Origin: Billgrantia campisalis
GTDB lineage: Bacteria > Pseudomonadota > Gammaproteobacteria > Pseudomonadales > Halomonadaceae
Length of the DNA: 64,000 nucleotides
Reading direction: 5' to 3'
Assembly: GCF_022341425.1 (NCBI RefSeq)
Contig: NZ_JABFUC010000002.1
Location: 248,001-312,000 of the forward strand
Shown here: positions 55,010-63,633 of the stretch, one piece after another
Position numbering within the stretch: position 1 is the stretch's first letter
Layout: every line of letters starts with the position of its first letter
Notes under the pieces: generated by a model
The model's database searches: none
Told to the model about the DNA's origin: nothing
Seen by the model: the letters and a program-made list of their open reading frames with translations, nothing else
Program-made: the position numbers and the translations under genes

Positions 55010-55160
55010 GTACGGAAGGAATCGCTGAACAAATCGCCGAGCGAGATGAAGCGCAAGGCGCACGGAGCACAGGAACCGGAGCATATGGGGTATATGTGAG
55101 GATTCCGCGCACCGCGCAACGCAGCGATTCGCTCGTGTAGGCATTTGGGCAGTGTTTCCG
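55010..55160. repeat. candidate dispersed intergenic repeat
   Basis: The block contains GGAACCGGAGCATAT ... ATATGTGAGGATTCC, a quasi-palindrome with CATAT-GGGGT-ATATG at its centre, flanked by TGAACAAATCGCCGAGC and GGCATTTGGGCAGTGTTTCC. Its layout resembles intergenic elements I have seen repeated in gammaproteobacterial genomes. There is only one copy in this window. Confidence 0.4.
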
Positions 55161-55253
55161 GAAGCGACAGCTGCCTCGGCCAGGGATATTCAGATCCTGA
55201 CCGACCGTGCGGTGATCCTGTCTCGGTCGATTCAGGCGGGAGGTAGCCAATCC

Positions 55254-57260
55254 ATGGTGGCGGAACTCGGTAACTTTGCACTCATTCTGGCGCTGTGCCT
55301 GGCCTTGGTCCAGAGCATACTGCCGCTGCTCGGCGCCCAGCGGGGCGATGCGCGCATGATGCGCACCGGTCGCTTTCTGGCCGCCGGCCAGTTCGTCTTC
55401 CTGACGCTCTCCTACGCGGTGCTGACCTGGGCCTTCGTGGTCAGCGACTTCTCTGTGCGCTATGTGGCCAGCCACTCGAGCCTGACTCAGCCGCTGATGT
55501 ACAAGTTTACAGCGGTGTGGGGTGGCCACGAGGGCTCGCTGCTGCTGTGGGTCTGGCTGCTGGGCGCCTGGGGTGTCGCCGTGGCAATCTTCAGCAAGTC
55601 GCTACCGCGCGAGATGCTGGCGCGAGTGCTGGGGGTGCTGGGGATGGTCTCGGTGGGCTTCATCGCCTTCACCGTCTTTACCTCCAACCCCTTCGATCGC
55701 ATCGTGCCCGGTCCGGCCGACGGGCGCGGCATGAATCCGCTGCTCCAGGACCCGGGGATGATCCTGCACCCGCCGCTGCTCTACATGGGCTACGTGGGCA
55801 CGGCGGTGGTCTTCGCCTTCGCCATCGCCGCCCTGCTCGGCGGCCGCCTGGATGCCGCCTGGGCACGCTGGTCGCGGCCCTGGACCACCGTGGCCTGGGT
55901 GTTTCTCACCATGGGAATCGCCATCGGCAGCTGGTGGGCCTACTACGAGCTGGGCTGGGGCGGCTGGTGGTTCTGGGACCCGGTGGAGAATGCCTCCTTC
56001 CTGCCCTGGCTGACCGCCACCGCCTTGATCCACTCCCTGGCGGTCTCAGAAAAGCGCGGCGGCTTCAAGGTCTGGTCCCTGATGCTGGCGATCATCACCT
56101 TCGCGCTGGTCGTGCTGGCGGCCTTTATCGTGCGCTCGGGGGTAATCACCTCGGTCCACGCCTTCGCCACCGACCCCGAGCGCGGGGTGTTCATCCTCGG
56201 CATGCTGGCCCTGACCCTGCTCGGCTCGCTGACCGTCTATGCCTGGCGGGCGCCCAGGGTGGGGCTCGGCGGGGCCTTCCACTGGTACTCGCGGGAGTCG
56301 CTGCTGCTGGCCAACAACGTGCTGCTGGCGGTGGCCTGCACCGCGGTATTCATCGGCACCCTCTACCCGCTGGCGCTGGATGCCTTTGGGCTCGGCAAGA
56401 TCTCCGTGGGCCCTCCCTACTTCGACGCGGTGTTCGCCCCGCTGATGCTGCCGCTGCTGCTGCTGGTGGGCCTCGGCCCCTCGGTGATGTGGAAGCAGGC
56501 CGACCCCTGGCAGACCTTCCGCCAGCTGCGCTGGGTGCTGGCGGTGAGCGTGATCGCCGGCGGGCTCTGGCCGCTCACCGTGGGCGCCTGGCGGCCGCTG
56601 ACGGCGCTCTCGCTGATGCTGGCCACCTGGATCATCCTCACCGCCCTGCTGGATATCCACAAGCGCATGGGCAGCGCCCGCCAGCCGCTGGCGACCCGCC
56701 TCAGGAAGGTCATGCGCCCGAGCTTCATGGGCATGCACCTGGCCCATGTGGGGCTGGCGCTGATCGTGGTGGCCATCGCCATGGTGAACACCTACGAGGT
56801 AGAGCGCGATGTGCGCCTTGAGCCCGGGCAAAGCGCCTCGGCGGCCGGCTACGACTTCGCCCTGCAGCGCATGGAGGCGGTGCGTGGCCCCAACTGGGAC
56901 GCCGACCAGGCGGTGGTCGAGGTGACCCGCAACGGCAATCCGGTGGCCACCCTGCTGCCCCAGCGGCGCTACTACGACACCCAGCCCCAGAATCCCATGC
57001 ACCAAGCCTCGCTGCACCGTGCGCCGACCCGCGATGTCTATGTCTCGCTGGGCGAGCGGCTGGTGGGGGACGCCTGGAGCTTCCGGCTCTACTACAAGCC
57101 CTACATGTTCTGGATGTGGACCGGCGCCATCCTGCTCGCCATCGGCGGGTTGCTGGCCGCCTGCGACAAGCGCTATCGGCTGGTGCGCAATCGCGCCGGC
57201 GCCCGGCGTGAAGCCGAGGCCCGCAACGCCATGGCCGCCCGCGAGGTGACCTCCTCATGA
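55254..57260 (+). CDS. ccmF: cytochrome c haem lyase subunit CcmF
   Basis: This 668-residue inner-membrane protein has about 15 helices. It forms the haem lyase with CcmH/CcmI. The tryptophan-rich WWD domain WGGWWFWDPVENASFLPWL and the haem-ligand His region in AVWGGHEGSLLLWVWLLG are present. The start at 55254 is preceded by CGGGAGGT; the open frame above is unsupported. ccmG, ccmH and ccmI follow with overlaps. ccmA-E are not in this window, so this set depends on partners elsewhere. Confidence 0.96.
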   Translation: MVAELGNFALILALCLALVQSILPLLGAQRGDARMMRTGRFLAAGQFVFLTLSYAVLTWAFVVSDFSVRYVASHSSLTQPLMYKFTAVWGGHEGSLLLWVWLLGAWGVAVAIFSKSLPREMLARVLGVLGMVSVGFIAFTVFTSNPFDRIVPGPADGRGMNPLLQDPGMILHPPLLYMGYVGTAVVFAFAIAALLGGRLDAAWARWSRPWTTVAWVFLTMGIAIGSWWAYYELGWGGWWFWDPVENASFLPWLTATALIHSLAVSEKRGGFKVWSLMLAIITFALVVLAAFIVRSGVITSVHAFATDPERGVFILGMLALTLLGSLTVYAWRAPRVGLGGAFHWYSRESLLLANNVLLAVACTAVFIGTLYPLALDAFGLGKISVGPPYFDAVFAPLMLPLLLLVGLGPSVMWKQADPWQTFRQLRWVLAVSVIAGGLWPLTVGAWRPLTALSLMLATWIILTALLDIHKRMGSARQPLATRLRKVMRPSFMGMHLAHVGLALIVVAIAMVNTYEVERDVRLEPGQSASAAGYDFALQRMEAVRGPNWDADQAVVEVTRNGNPVATLLPQRRYYDTQPQNPMHQASLHRAPTRDVYVSLGERLVGDAWSFRLYYKPYMFWMWTGAILLAIGGLLAACDKRYRLVRNRAGARREAEARNAMAAREVTSS

Positions 57261-57808
57261 AGCTACGCCTGCTGATCCCGCTGGTGGCGGTATCCGCCCT
57301 GCTGGGGCTGCTGTTCATCGGCCTGGGGATGAATTCCCGCGACCTGCCCTCGCCGCTGGTAGGCAAGCCGGCGCCGCCCTTCGAGCTGGAGGCGCTGGAG
57401 GACGCCGGGCGCACCCTCACCGAGCAGGACTTCATCGGCGAGGTGGCGCTGGTCAACGTCTGGGCCACCTGGTGCAGCACCTGCCGCGCCGAGAAGCCGC
57501 TGCTGATGGAGCTGGCCCGGGGCGGCATCCCCATTCACGCCTTCAACTACCGCGATGAGCGCGAGGCGGCGGTGCGCTACCTGGACGTCAGCGGCAGCCC
57601 CTATGAGGTCATCGCCTATGACCCGAGCGGCGATGCCGGCATGGACTGGGGGGTCTACGCCACGCCCGAGACCTATGTGCTCGATCACCGTGGCGTCATC
57701 CGCTACAAGCGCATCGGCCCGCTGAACCGCCAGCTGCTGCTCGACGAGGTGCTGCCGCTGGTCGAGAAACTTCGCGCCGAACAGGAGCAGGAGGCCGCCC
57801 AGACATGA
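57257..57808 (+). CDS. ccmG: thiol:disulfide oxidoreductase CcmG/DsbE
   Basis: This 183-residue membrane-anchored thioredoxin-like protein has an N-terminal helix (LLIPLVAVSALLGLLFIGLG), the active site VNVWATWCSTCRAEKP and the cis-Pro region in GVYATPETYVLDHRG. It reduces apocytochrome CXXCH thiols. It overlaps ccmF and ccmH by 4 bases each. Confidence 0.95.
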   Translation: MKLRLLIPLVAVSALLGLLFIGLGMNSRDLPSPLVGKPAPPFELEALEDAGRTLTEQDFIGEVALVNVWATWCSTCRAEKPLLMELARGGIPIHAFNYRDEREAAVRYLDVSGSPYEVIAYDPSGDAGMDWGVYATPETYVLDHRGVIRYKRIGPLNRQLLLDEVLPLVEKLRAEQEQEAAQT

Positions 57809-58302
57809 GCCATTGCCCTCACCAACCGCTGCGCCGCCTGCCGCTGTGGCTGGCCGCCCTGGTCGCCTGGCTGCTGCCGGCGGGCCTGGCCATGGCGGTG
57901 GCCATCGGCGAGCCCATTGAGTTCGAGACCGAGGCCCAGCAGCGCCAGTACCAGACCCTGGTGCGCGAGCTGCGCTGCACGGTGTGCCAGAGCGAGACCA
58001 TTCACGAGTCCAACGCCGAGCTTGCCGCCGATATGCGTCGCCGGGTCTACCAGATGACCCTCGACGGCCACGACGGCGACGCCATCGTCGACTTCATGGT
58101 GGCCCGCTACGGCGACTACGTGCGCTACCGCCCGCCGGTGCAGGCCAATACCGCAGTGCTGTGGGCCAGCCCCTTCCTGCTGGCGCTGATCGGCGCCGGC
58201 TTCTGGTGGCAGATCATTCGCGGGCGCCGACAGATGGCCCAGCGCCCCGAGTTTACCGAGCAGGAGCGCGCCGCGCTCAAGCGACTCAATCGCGGCGAGT
58301 GA
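57805..58302 (+). CDS. ccmH: cytochrome c maturation protein CcmH
   Basis: This 165-residue protein has a signal/anchor sequence, the redox motif LRCTVCQSETIHESNAELA near residue 56 and a C-terminal membrane helix (VLWASPFLLALIGAGFWW). CcmH presents apocytochrome to CcmF. Here the CXXC is CTVC, with Thr where Pro or Leu is common. Confidence 0.94.
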   Translation: MSHCPHQPLRRLPLWLAALVAWLLPAGLAMAVAIGEPIEFETEAQQRQYQTLVRELRCTVCQSETIHESNAELAADMRRRVYQMTLDGHDGDAIVDFMVARYGDYVRYRPPVQANTAVLWASPFLLALIGAGFWWQIIRGRRQMAQRPEFTEQERAALKRLNRGE

Positions 58303-58318
58303 CGCCGGGAGGTTAGTG

Positions 58319-59212
58319 ATGAACGGTCTGTTTCTCTTGTTTGCCCTGGCTCTGTGCCTGCTGGCCCTGGCCTTCGTGGTGGTGCCGCTGCTACGCGAGC
58401 CGCCAGGCGACGACGCCGATACCCAGCGGGCGGTCAACCTGGCGGTGCACCGCGACCGGGTCCGCGAGCTGGACCAGGACCTGGCGGCCGGGACCCTGAC
58501 TCGGGCGCAGTATGACATCGCCCTGGCCGACCTGGAGCGCGAGCTGCTCGACAGCGGAGCCGTCGACCCGGAGGAAGTGCCCGCCAAGGGACCTGGCGTC
58601 GGGCGCCTGCCCCGGGTGGCGGCCTTCGCCAGCGTCGCCGCGGTGCCCTTCCTGGCGGTAGGCATCTACCTCAGCGTGGGCCACGCCGACGAGGTCTTCG
58701 CCACCCAGCTGCCGCCGGGCGAGATGCAGGCGGCCCCCCGCGAGGCGCCGCCCTCCGACGAGCAGCTACAGCGTGAATTCGAGCGGCTCGCGCAGCAGCT
58801 CCAGGGGCGGCTGGCCCAGGAGCCGGAGGACCTCGAAAGCTGGGTGCTGCTGGGCCGGACCCTGGTCTTTCTCGACGACCTGGAGGCGGCGGAGCGCGCC
58901 TTCCGCGAGGCGATGCGCCACGGTGGCGAACGCGACCCGGACCTGCTGACCCGCTACGCGGACGTACTGGCGGAGCGTCAGGGCAGCCTCGCGGGTGAGC
59001 CCATGGCGCTGATCGAGCAGGCCCTGGCGCTGGACCCCGACCACGCTCAGGGGCTGTGGATGGCCGGTACCCAGGCCTTCCAGGCCGCCGAACTGGATGC
59101 CGCACGGCGCCACTGGGAGCGGCTGCTGGGGACCCTGGATGAGGACTCCCCGGAGGCCGAGATCATCCGCGGCAACCTGGCCCAGCTCGCCCGGGCGGCT
59201 GAGGAAGGTTGA
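58319..59212 (+). CDS. ccmI: cytochrome c maturation protein CcmI
   Basis: This 297-residue protein has two N-terminal membrane helices (LFLLFALALCLLALAFVVVP and AFASVAAVPFLAVGIYLSVG) and a periplasmic TPR part (SWVLLGRTLVFLDDLEAAERAFREA, ALALDPDHAQGLWMAGTQAF). CcmI chaperones apocytochrome to CcmFH. The ATG at 58319 is preferred over GTG 58316 because of GGGAGG spacing. Confidence 0.93.
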   Translation: MNGLFLLFALALCLLALAFVVVPLLREPPGDDADTQRAVNLAVHRDRVRELDQDLAAGTLTRAQYDIALADLERELLDSGAVDPEEVPAKGPGVGRLPRVAAFASVAAVPFLAVGIYLSVGHADEVFATQLPPGEMQAAPREAPPSDEQLQREFERLAQQLQGRLAQEPEDLESWVLLGRTLVFLDDLEAAERAFREAMRHGGERDPDLLTRYADVLAERQGSLAGEPMALIEQALALDPDHAQGLWMAGTQAFQAAELDAARRHWERLLGTLDEDSPEAEIIRGNLAQLARAAEEG

Positions 59213-59240
59213 TTCCGATTGCATACCCAAGGAGGTGGCC

Positions 59241-59981
59241 ATGAAGACGCCGCTGAGCCGTGACGCCCTGCAGGCCGTTCGGCAGGTTCCCCTGTTCACC
59301 GGGCTCAAGGACGACACCCTGGCGCTGTTGACCGGTGGCGCCCTGGAGCGCAGCTACCGGCGCGGGACCCTGCTGTTCAGCGAGGGCGAGCCGGCGGATC
59401 GCTTCTACGTGGTGCTGGACGGCTGGGTCAAGCTGTTCCGCGAGAGCCCCGACGGCAACGAGTGCATGGTGGGGCTGTTCACCCGGGGCGAATCCTTCGC
59501 CGAGGCGGCGATGTTCGACCGGCTCGGCTTCCCGGTGCATGCCGCGGTGGCCGAGGATGCCCGGCTGCTGATCTTCACCGCCGACCACTTCCTCTCGACC
59601 CTGGAGCAGAATCACGAGCTGGCGCTCAACCTGCTGGCCAATCTCTCCGGGATGCTGCGCTACCTGGTGCGCCAGCTCGACCAGCTCACCAATCAGCCCA
59701 CTTACCAGCGCCTGGCCGCCTTCATCGTCTCGCTGTGCCCACGCGGTGCCCAGCGCGCCACCGTCTGCCTGCCCTGCGACAAGCTGTTGATTGCCGGGCG
59801 TTTGGGTATGAAGCCGGAGAGCTTTTCGCGGGCCATGGCGCGGCTCAAGGAGGTCGGCGTACGCTGCGAGCGCAACTGCGTTCAGGTGGATGACGTGGCC
59901 GCGCTGCTGCGTTTCGCCAACGGCTGCGATGACGCCGAGACAACCCGCCAGAGCACTTTCTCGCCCCTACCTCTGACATAA
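59241..59981 (+). CDS. dnr: Crp/Fnr-family regulator, DNR type
   Basis: This 246-residue protein has a cyclic-nucleotide-binding-like domain (GTLLFSEGEPADRFYVVLDGWVKLF, GESFAEAAMFDRLGFPVHA), a dimer helix and a C-terminal HTH (LIAGRLGMKPESFSRAMARLKEVG). The N-terminus has no Cys cluster, so it is not an oxygen-sensing FNR; this fits DNR, which senses NO through haem. RBS AAGGAGG is strong. It is followed by two FNR/DNR boxes and nirS. The gene symbol is by context. Confidence 0.85.
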   Translation: MKTPLSRDALQAVRQVPLFTGLKDDTLALLTGGALERSYRRGTLLFSEGEPADRFYVVLDGWVKLFRESPDGNECMVGLFTRGESFAEAAMFDRLGFPVHAAVAEDARLLIFTADHFLSTLEQNHELALNLLANLSGMLRYLVRQLDQLTNQPTYQRLAAFIVSLCPRGAQRATVCLPCDKLLIAGRLGMKPESFSRAMARLKEVGVRCERNCVQVDDVAALLRFANGCDDAETTRQSTFSPLPLT

Positions 59982-59986
59982 GTCAA
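59973..59986. promoter_or_regulatory. upstream FNR/DNR box of nirS
   Basis: CTGAC-ATAA-GTCAA matches 9 of 10 conserved positions and overlaps the dnr stop codon. It is centred 30 bases upstream of the second box. Confidence 0.65.
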
Positions 59987-60002
59987 CTCCAGGATGCATC
60001 AA

Positions 60003-60016
60003 TTGACAGTGGTCAA
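60003..60016. promoter_or_regulatory. main FNR/DNR box of nirS
   Basis: TTGAC-AGTG-GTCAA is a perfect palindrome. A class II site centred at 60009.5 would put the transcript start near 60051 with an A/T-rich -10 at about 60039-60044 (TACTAC), 100 bases before nirS. Confidence 0.8.
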
Positions 60017-60152
60017 GTGAGGGGGGGGCGAAAACTGCTACTACTAAGCCTAGGTGGAGGGTGGCTGATGGTAGTGGCCGATAGCTGACGGTATCGGTCC
60101 TGCCGGACACCCGCCAGGCACTACCCCAAGGGGAAACCAAGCGAGGCACGTT

Positions 60153-61769
60153 ATGCACAAGAGAGCATTGAGCAAGGGGATTTTCGCCCTCAGCTTCCCG
60201 CTGGCCGCTATGATGGGCACCGCCCAGGCCGCGGCACCGGAAATGACGGCGGAAGAAATGGACCGCGCCAGCAACATCTACTTCCAGCGCTGTGCCGGCT
60301 GCCACGGTACCCTGCGCAAGGGCGCCACCGGTCCGGGCCTGCTGCCCGAGGACACTATCGAGATGGGCCAGCGTCGCCTGGAGAGCATCATCACGCTGGG
60401 CACCGAAGGCGGGATGAACAACTTCGACGGCATCCTCGATCCCGAGGAAATCACCCTGATCTCCAAGTACATCCAGCAGACCCCGGAAGAGCCGCCGGAG
60501 ATGTCGCTTGCCGACATCCGCGACACCTGGGAAATCGTGGTGCCGCAGGATCAGTGGCCGGATGAGCCCCAGCACGATCGCAACTGGGAAAACTTCATGG
60601 TCACCATCCTGCGTGACCGTGGCGCCATGGGCATCATCGACGGCGACACCAAGGAAGTCGTCACCGAGGCCGAGACCGGCTACGCCGTGCACGTGGCCAA
60701 GTCGAGCTCCGACGGCCGCTTCTGGTACGTCCAGGGCCGTGACGGCCGCCTCTCCAAGATCGACCTCTGGATGGATCCGCCCCAGGTGACCGCCGAGGTG
60801 TTCATCGGCATCGACGCCCGCGACGTGGCGGTGTCCAAGTACGGCGAGTGGAAGGATAAGTACGTCATCGGCGGCGGCTACTGGCCCCCCCACTTCGTGA
60901 TCGCCGACGCCGAGACCATGGAGCCGCTGAAGGTCGTCTCTACCCGCGGCTACAACACCAAGGGCGAGTATGTCCACGAGGCCCGCGTGGCGGCGCTCTA
61001 CGACACGCCCCATGCGCCCACCTTCCTGGTCAACGTCAAGGAGACCGGTCAGGTCTGGCAGGTCGATTACAGCGATATCGACAACCTGCGTATGGACCAA
61101 ATCGCGTCGGCCGAGTACCTGCACGATGGCTTCTTCGATTCCACCGGCCGCTACTTCATGATCGCGGCCAACTTCAGCCACAAGATGGCGTTCATCGACA
61201 CCGTAGAGCGCAAGCTCGTCAGCCTGCTCAATACCGGTGAGATCCCGCACCCGGGGCCGGGCGCCAACTGGATCGACCCGGAGTGTGGTCCGGTAGCCGG
61301 CACCACCCACCTGGGTGAAGGCCTCGTGACCTTCTGGGGTACCGATCCGGAGAACAATCCGGACCACGCCTGGGAGATCTGCGGCACCGTCGAGACCGAC
61401 GGCCCGGGGCTCTTCCTGCGTAGCCACCCGGACTCCCCGCACGTCTGGATCGACCAGTCGATGCACCCGGAGGCCGACGTCAACCAGTGGATCATGGTCA
61501 TGGACAAGGAGACCCGCGAGCTGACGCCGATCCATGTCGCCGACCGTCCCGCCGAGCATGACGCCGTGGCCCTGCACATGGAGTACGACCAGTCCGGTAC
61601 CGAGGTGTGGGTCTCCATCTGGGCCCGCGGCCGCGGTCACCAGGACGACGGCGCTATCGTCATCTATGACGACAAGACCATGGAAGAGATTGGTCGCGTC
61701 GAGAACCTGAACACGCCGACCGGCAAGTTCAACGTCTACAACCGCAAGGCTAAGTACAAGCGCAGCTAA
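60153..61769 (+). CDS. nirS: cytochrome cd1 nitrite reductase
   Basis: This 538-residue periplasmic enzyme reduces nitrite to NO. Signal peptide (cleavage near QAAAPE), a c-haem domain with CAGCHG (C47, C50, H51), then an eight-bladed haem d1 propeller. The proximal d1 ligand is H180 in TGYAVHV. The two catalytic His are present in YLHDGFFDSTGRYF (H324) and GEIPHPGPGANW (H366), which argues for NirS over NirN or NirF. The ANWIDPECGPVAGTTHLGEG region differs from the classical Pseudomonas form. It stands behind DNR boxes. Confidence 0.93.
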   Translation: MHKRALSKGIFALSFPLAAMMGTAQAAAPEMTAEEMDRASNIYFQRCAGCHGTLRKGATGPGLLPEDTIEMGQRRLESIITLGTEGGMNNFDGILDPEEITLISKYIQQTPEEPPEMSLADIRDTWEIVVPQDQWPDEPQHDRNWENFMVTILRDRGAMGIIDGDTKEVVTEAETGYAVHVAKSSSDGRFWYVQGRDGRLSKIDLWMDPPQVTAEVFIGIDARDVAVSKYGEWKDKYVIGGGYWPPHFVIADAETMEPLKVVSTRGYNTKGEYVHEARVAALYDTPHAPTFLVNVKETGQVWQVDYSDIDNLRMDQIASAEYLHDGFFDSTGRYFMIAANFSHKMAFIDTVERKLVSLLNTGEIPHPGPGANWIDPECGPVAGTTHLGEGLVTFWGTDPENNPDHAWEICGTVETDGPGLFLRSHPDSPHVWIDQSMHPEADVNQWIMVMDKETRELTPIHVADRPAEHDAVALHMEYDQSGTEVWVSIWARGRGHQDDGAIVIYDDKTMEEIGRVENLNTPTGKFNVYNRKAKYKRS

Positions 61770-61780
61770 GCCGACCTGCC

Positions 61781-61859
61781 GGAGCGCCCCAGGGCGCTCC
61801 GGCCCCTTCTTCAGCCGTTTCGCGTCAGGCAAGGGCGCAGAGCGGCTGAAGAAGGGGCC
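61781..61859 (+). promoter_or_regulatory. double hairpin between nirS and nirT
   Basis: First a stem GGAGCGCC/GGCGCTCC (61781-61800), then a perfect 17-bp inverted repeat (61801-61817 with 61843-61859). There is no T-run. It probably stabilises nirS mRNA or reduces read-through into nirT. Confidence 0.75.
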
Positions 61860-61936
61860 GGCGCACAACCTATAACCAGGCGGCAGGGCAGACTGATGAA
61901 AGCAACGGGTATCAAGAAAAATTCGGGAGATTGATC

Positions 61937-63604
61937 ATGGGGGAGCGTCTACGCAACTGGCGCAGGTTGACCATCATGGGAGCGTCACTGAGCGCTGCCG
62001 TGGTGTTCTTCGTTGCCGGTATCCTGTTCTGGGGTGGCTTCAATACTGTGATGGTGGCCACCAACAGCATGCAGTTCTGCAGCTCGGCCTGCCACGAGAT
62101 GACCTGGGTCTACGAGGAGTACAAGGACCGGGCCCACTACCAGAATCCCACTGGCGTGGGGGCCACCTGCGCCGACTGTCACGTGCCCCGGGAGTGGGGA
62201 CCCAAGATGATCCGCAAGATCGAGGCCAGCCGTGAGGTGTGGCACTGGATGCTGGGGACCATCAATACCGAGGAGAAGTTCGAGGACAAGCGTTTGCACT
62301 TGGCCGAGAACGTCTGGCGCTCGATGCTGCGCACCGACTCGCGCGAGTGTCGCAACTGCCACGACTGGTCGGCCATGGATCTAGAGGAGCAGGCGCCCCG
62401 TGCGGCCCGCGAGCACGCCCGCGCCTTCGAGCAGGGCCAGACCTGCATCGAGTGCCACCAGGGCATCGCCCACGAGCTGCCCGAAGACTGGGACGAGTCG
62501 CCGGTATGGGCCGCACGCTTCGAGCATGACACCGACGCCGACCTCGACCGCGGTGCGCCCGAAGTGCCGCTGGAAGCCGAAGACCTGGGCGAAGCCGTGG
62601 TGGCCGAGGGCGATATTGCCTCGACGCTGGACTGGGACGACGTCCCGGCACTCGATGTGACCCTCTTCCTGCCCGGCCAGGCCTCCATCGAGTGGATCCA
62701 GGACGGCAGCGAGCACGGTGGCGGCCGCGCCTTCAGCTTTGGTGACCGCTGTGTCTGGTGTCACGCCGGCGAGGAGGAGCAGATCGGTCAGATGGCGGTC
62801 AACGCCGAGAAGTTCGAGACCTTCGATCTCGGCGACAAGCGCGGCCATGTGCCGATGACCGTGCAGGCCTCCTTCGACGACGACTACCTGTTCATGCGCT
62901 TCCAGTGGGAAGAAGGCGAGCATGCGCCGCTGCCCTTCGTCGACGGCGGACGCATGGACCCCGACAACCCCATGAAGCTGACCGTGAGCTTCGCCGACGA
63001 TCGCGTCGACATGGCCGACCGTGGCGGTTGCTGGGCGAGCTGCCACCACGACTCCACCTATATGCCGGATGCCCCGGACGAGGAGGCCCTGAGCGAGACC
63101 GAGCTGGCCGAGCGCCTGGAGCTGATGAACGGTGTCACCAAGTACCTGTCCGAGAGTCGTACCGACATCGAGATTCGCGGACGGCGCGGCGCGGCCCGCG
63201 GGGGCTGGGACAAGCTCAAGGAAGAGGAGGAGATCGCCGAGCTGCTGGGCGGCGGTGTCTACCTTGACGTGGCGCGCTTCAAGAGCGGCGATCAGCTGAC
63301 CGAAAGCGGCTATATCCTCGAGCAGCGTCATCTCTCCGAGAGCGACGCGGTGGTCATGGCCGCCGAGGAAGCCGACGGCGTCTGGACGGCCTACCTGACC
63401 CGTGCCCTGCGCACCGGCGTGGAAGGCGACAAGCCGCTCTCCACCGACGGCAAGTACAGCTTCAACGTGGCCCTGCATGACGACTACGCCTCGTCGCGCT
63501 TCCACCACGTTTCCTGGCAGTACGGCCTGGCCTTCGACGCCGAGATTCCCGGCGACTTCGAAGACGACATGGTGGAAATCAACGCCACGCGCATCACCCG
63601 GTGA
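61937..63604 (+). CDS. nirT: NapC/NirT tetrahaem cytochrome fused to an ethylbenzene-dehydrogenase-like haem domain
   Basis: A 555-residue protein. Residues 12-33 are a membrane anchor. Residues 48-174 carry four c-haem motifs of the NapC/NirT family: C48-SSA-CH (an unusual CX3CH), C78-AD-CH, C138-RN-CH and C170-IE-CH. After a linker, the C-terminal 310 residues resemble the haem-binding domain of ethylbenzene dehydrogenase/cytochrome c-552 and add CVWCH (272) and CWASCH (365, again CX3CH). It likely passes quinol electrons to NirS. The NapC family is normally near 200 residues, so the fusion is notable. Confidence 0.85.
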   Translation: MGERLRNWRRLTIMGASLSAAVVFFVAGILFWGGFNTVMVATNSMQFCSSACHEMTWVYEEYKDRAHYQNPTGVGATCADCHVPREWGPKMIRKIEASREVWHWMLGTINTEEKFEDKRLHLAENVWRSMLRTDSRECRNCHDWSAMDLEEQAPRAAREHARAFEQGQTCIECHQGIAHELPEDWDESPVWAARFEHDTDADLDRGAPEVPLEAEDLGEAVVAEGDIASTLDWDDVPALDVTLFLPGQASIEWIQDGSEHGGGRAFSFGDRCVWCHAGEEEQIGQMAVNAEKFETFDLGDKRGHVPMTVQASFDDDYLFMRFQWEEGEHAPLPFVDGGRMDPDNPMKLTVSFADDRVDMADRGGCWASCHHDSTYMPDAPDEEALSETELAERLELMNGVTKYLSESRTDIEIRGRRGAARGGWDKLKEEEEIAELLGGGVYLDVARFKSGDQLTESGYILEQRHLSESDAVVMAAEEADGVWTAYLTRALRTGVEGDKPLSTDGKYSFNVALHDDYASSRFHHVSWQYGLAFDAEIPGDFEDDMVEINATRITR

Positions 63605-63633
63605 TGCGCCCGGCACCAGAGGAGTAAGTAGCG

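Larger units (their letters stand above)
54795..55253. promoter_or_regulatory. cyclophilin-ccmF intergenic region with FNR-type box and intergenic repeat
   Basis: This 459-base region has no gene I can support. It holds TTGAC-GTGG-GTCAG at 54905-54918 (9 of 10 bases of the FNR/DNR palindrome) and a quasi-palindromic block at about 55010-55160. The small plus-strand ORF 54905-55099 runs through both and has no protein features. Confidence 0.55.

Noticed and set aside
54905..55099. Small plus-strand ORF upstream of ccmF
   Set aside because: It runs through an FNR-type box and a palindromic intergenic block and has no protein-like features.
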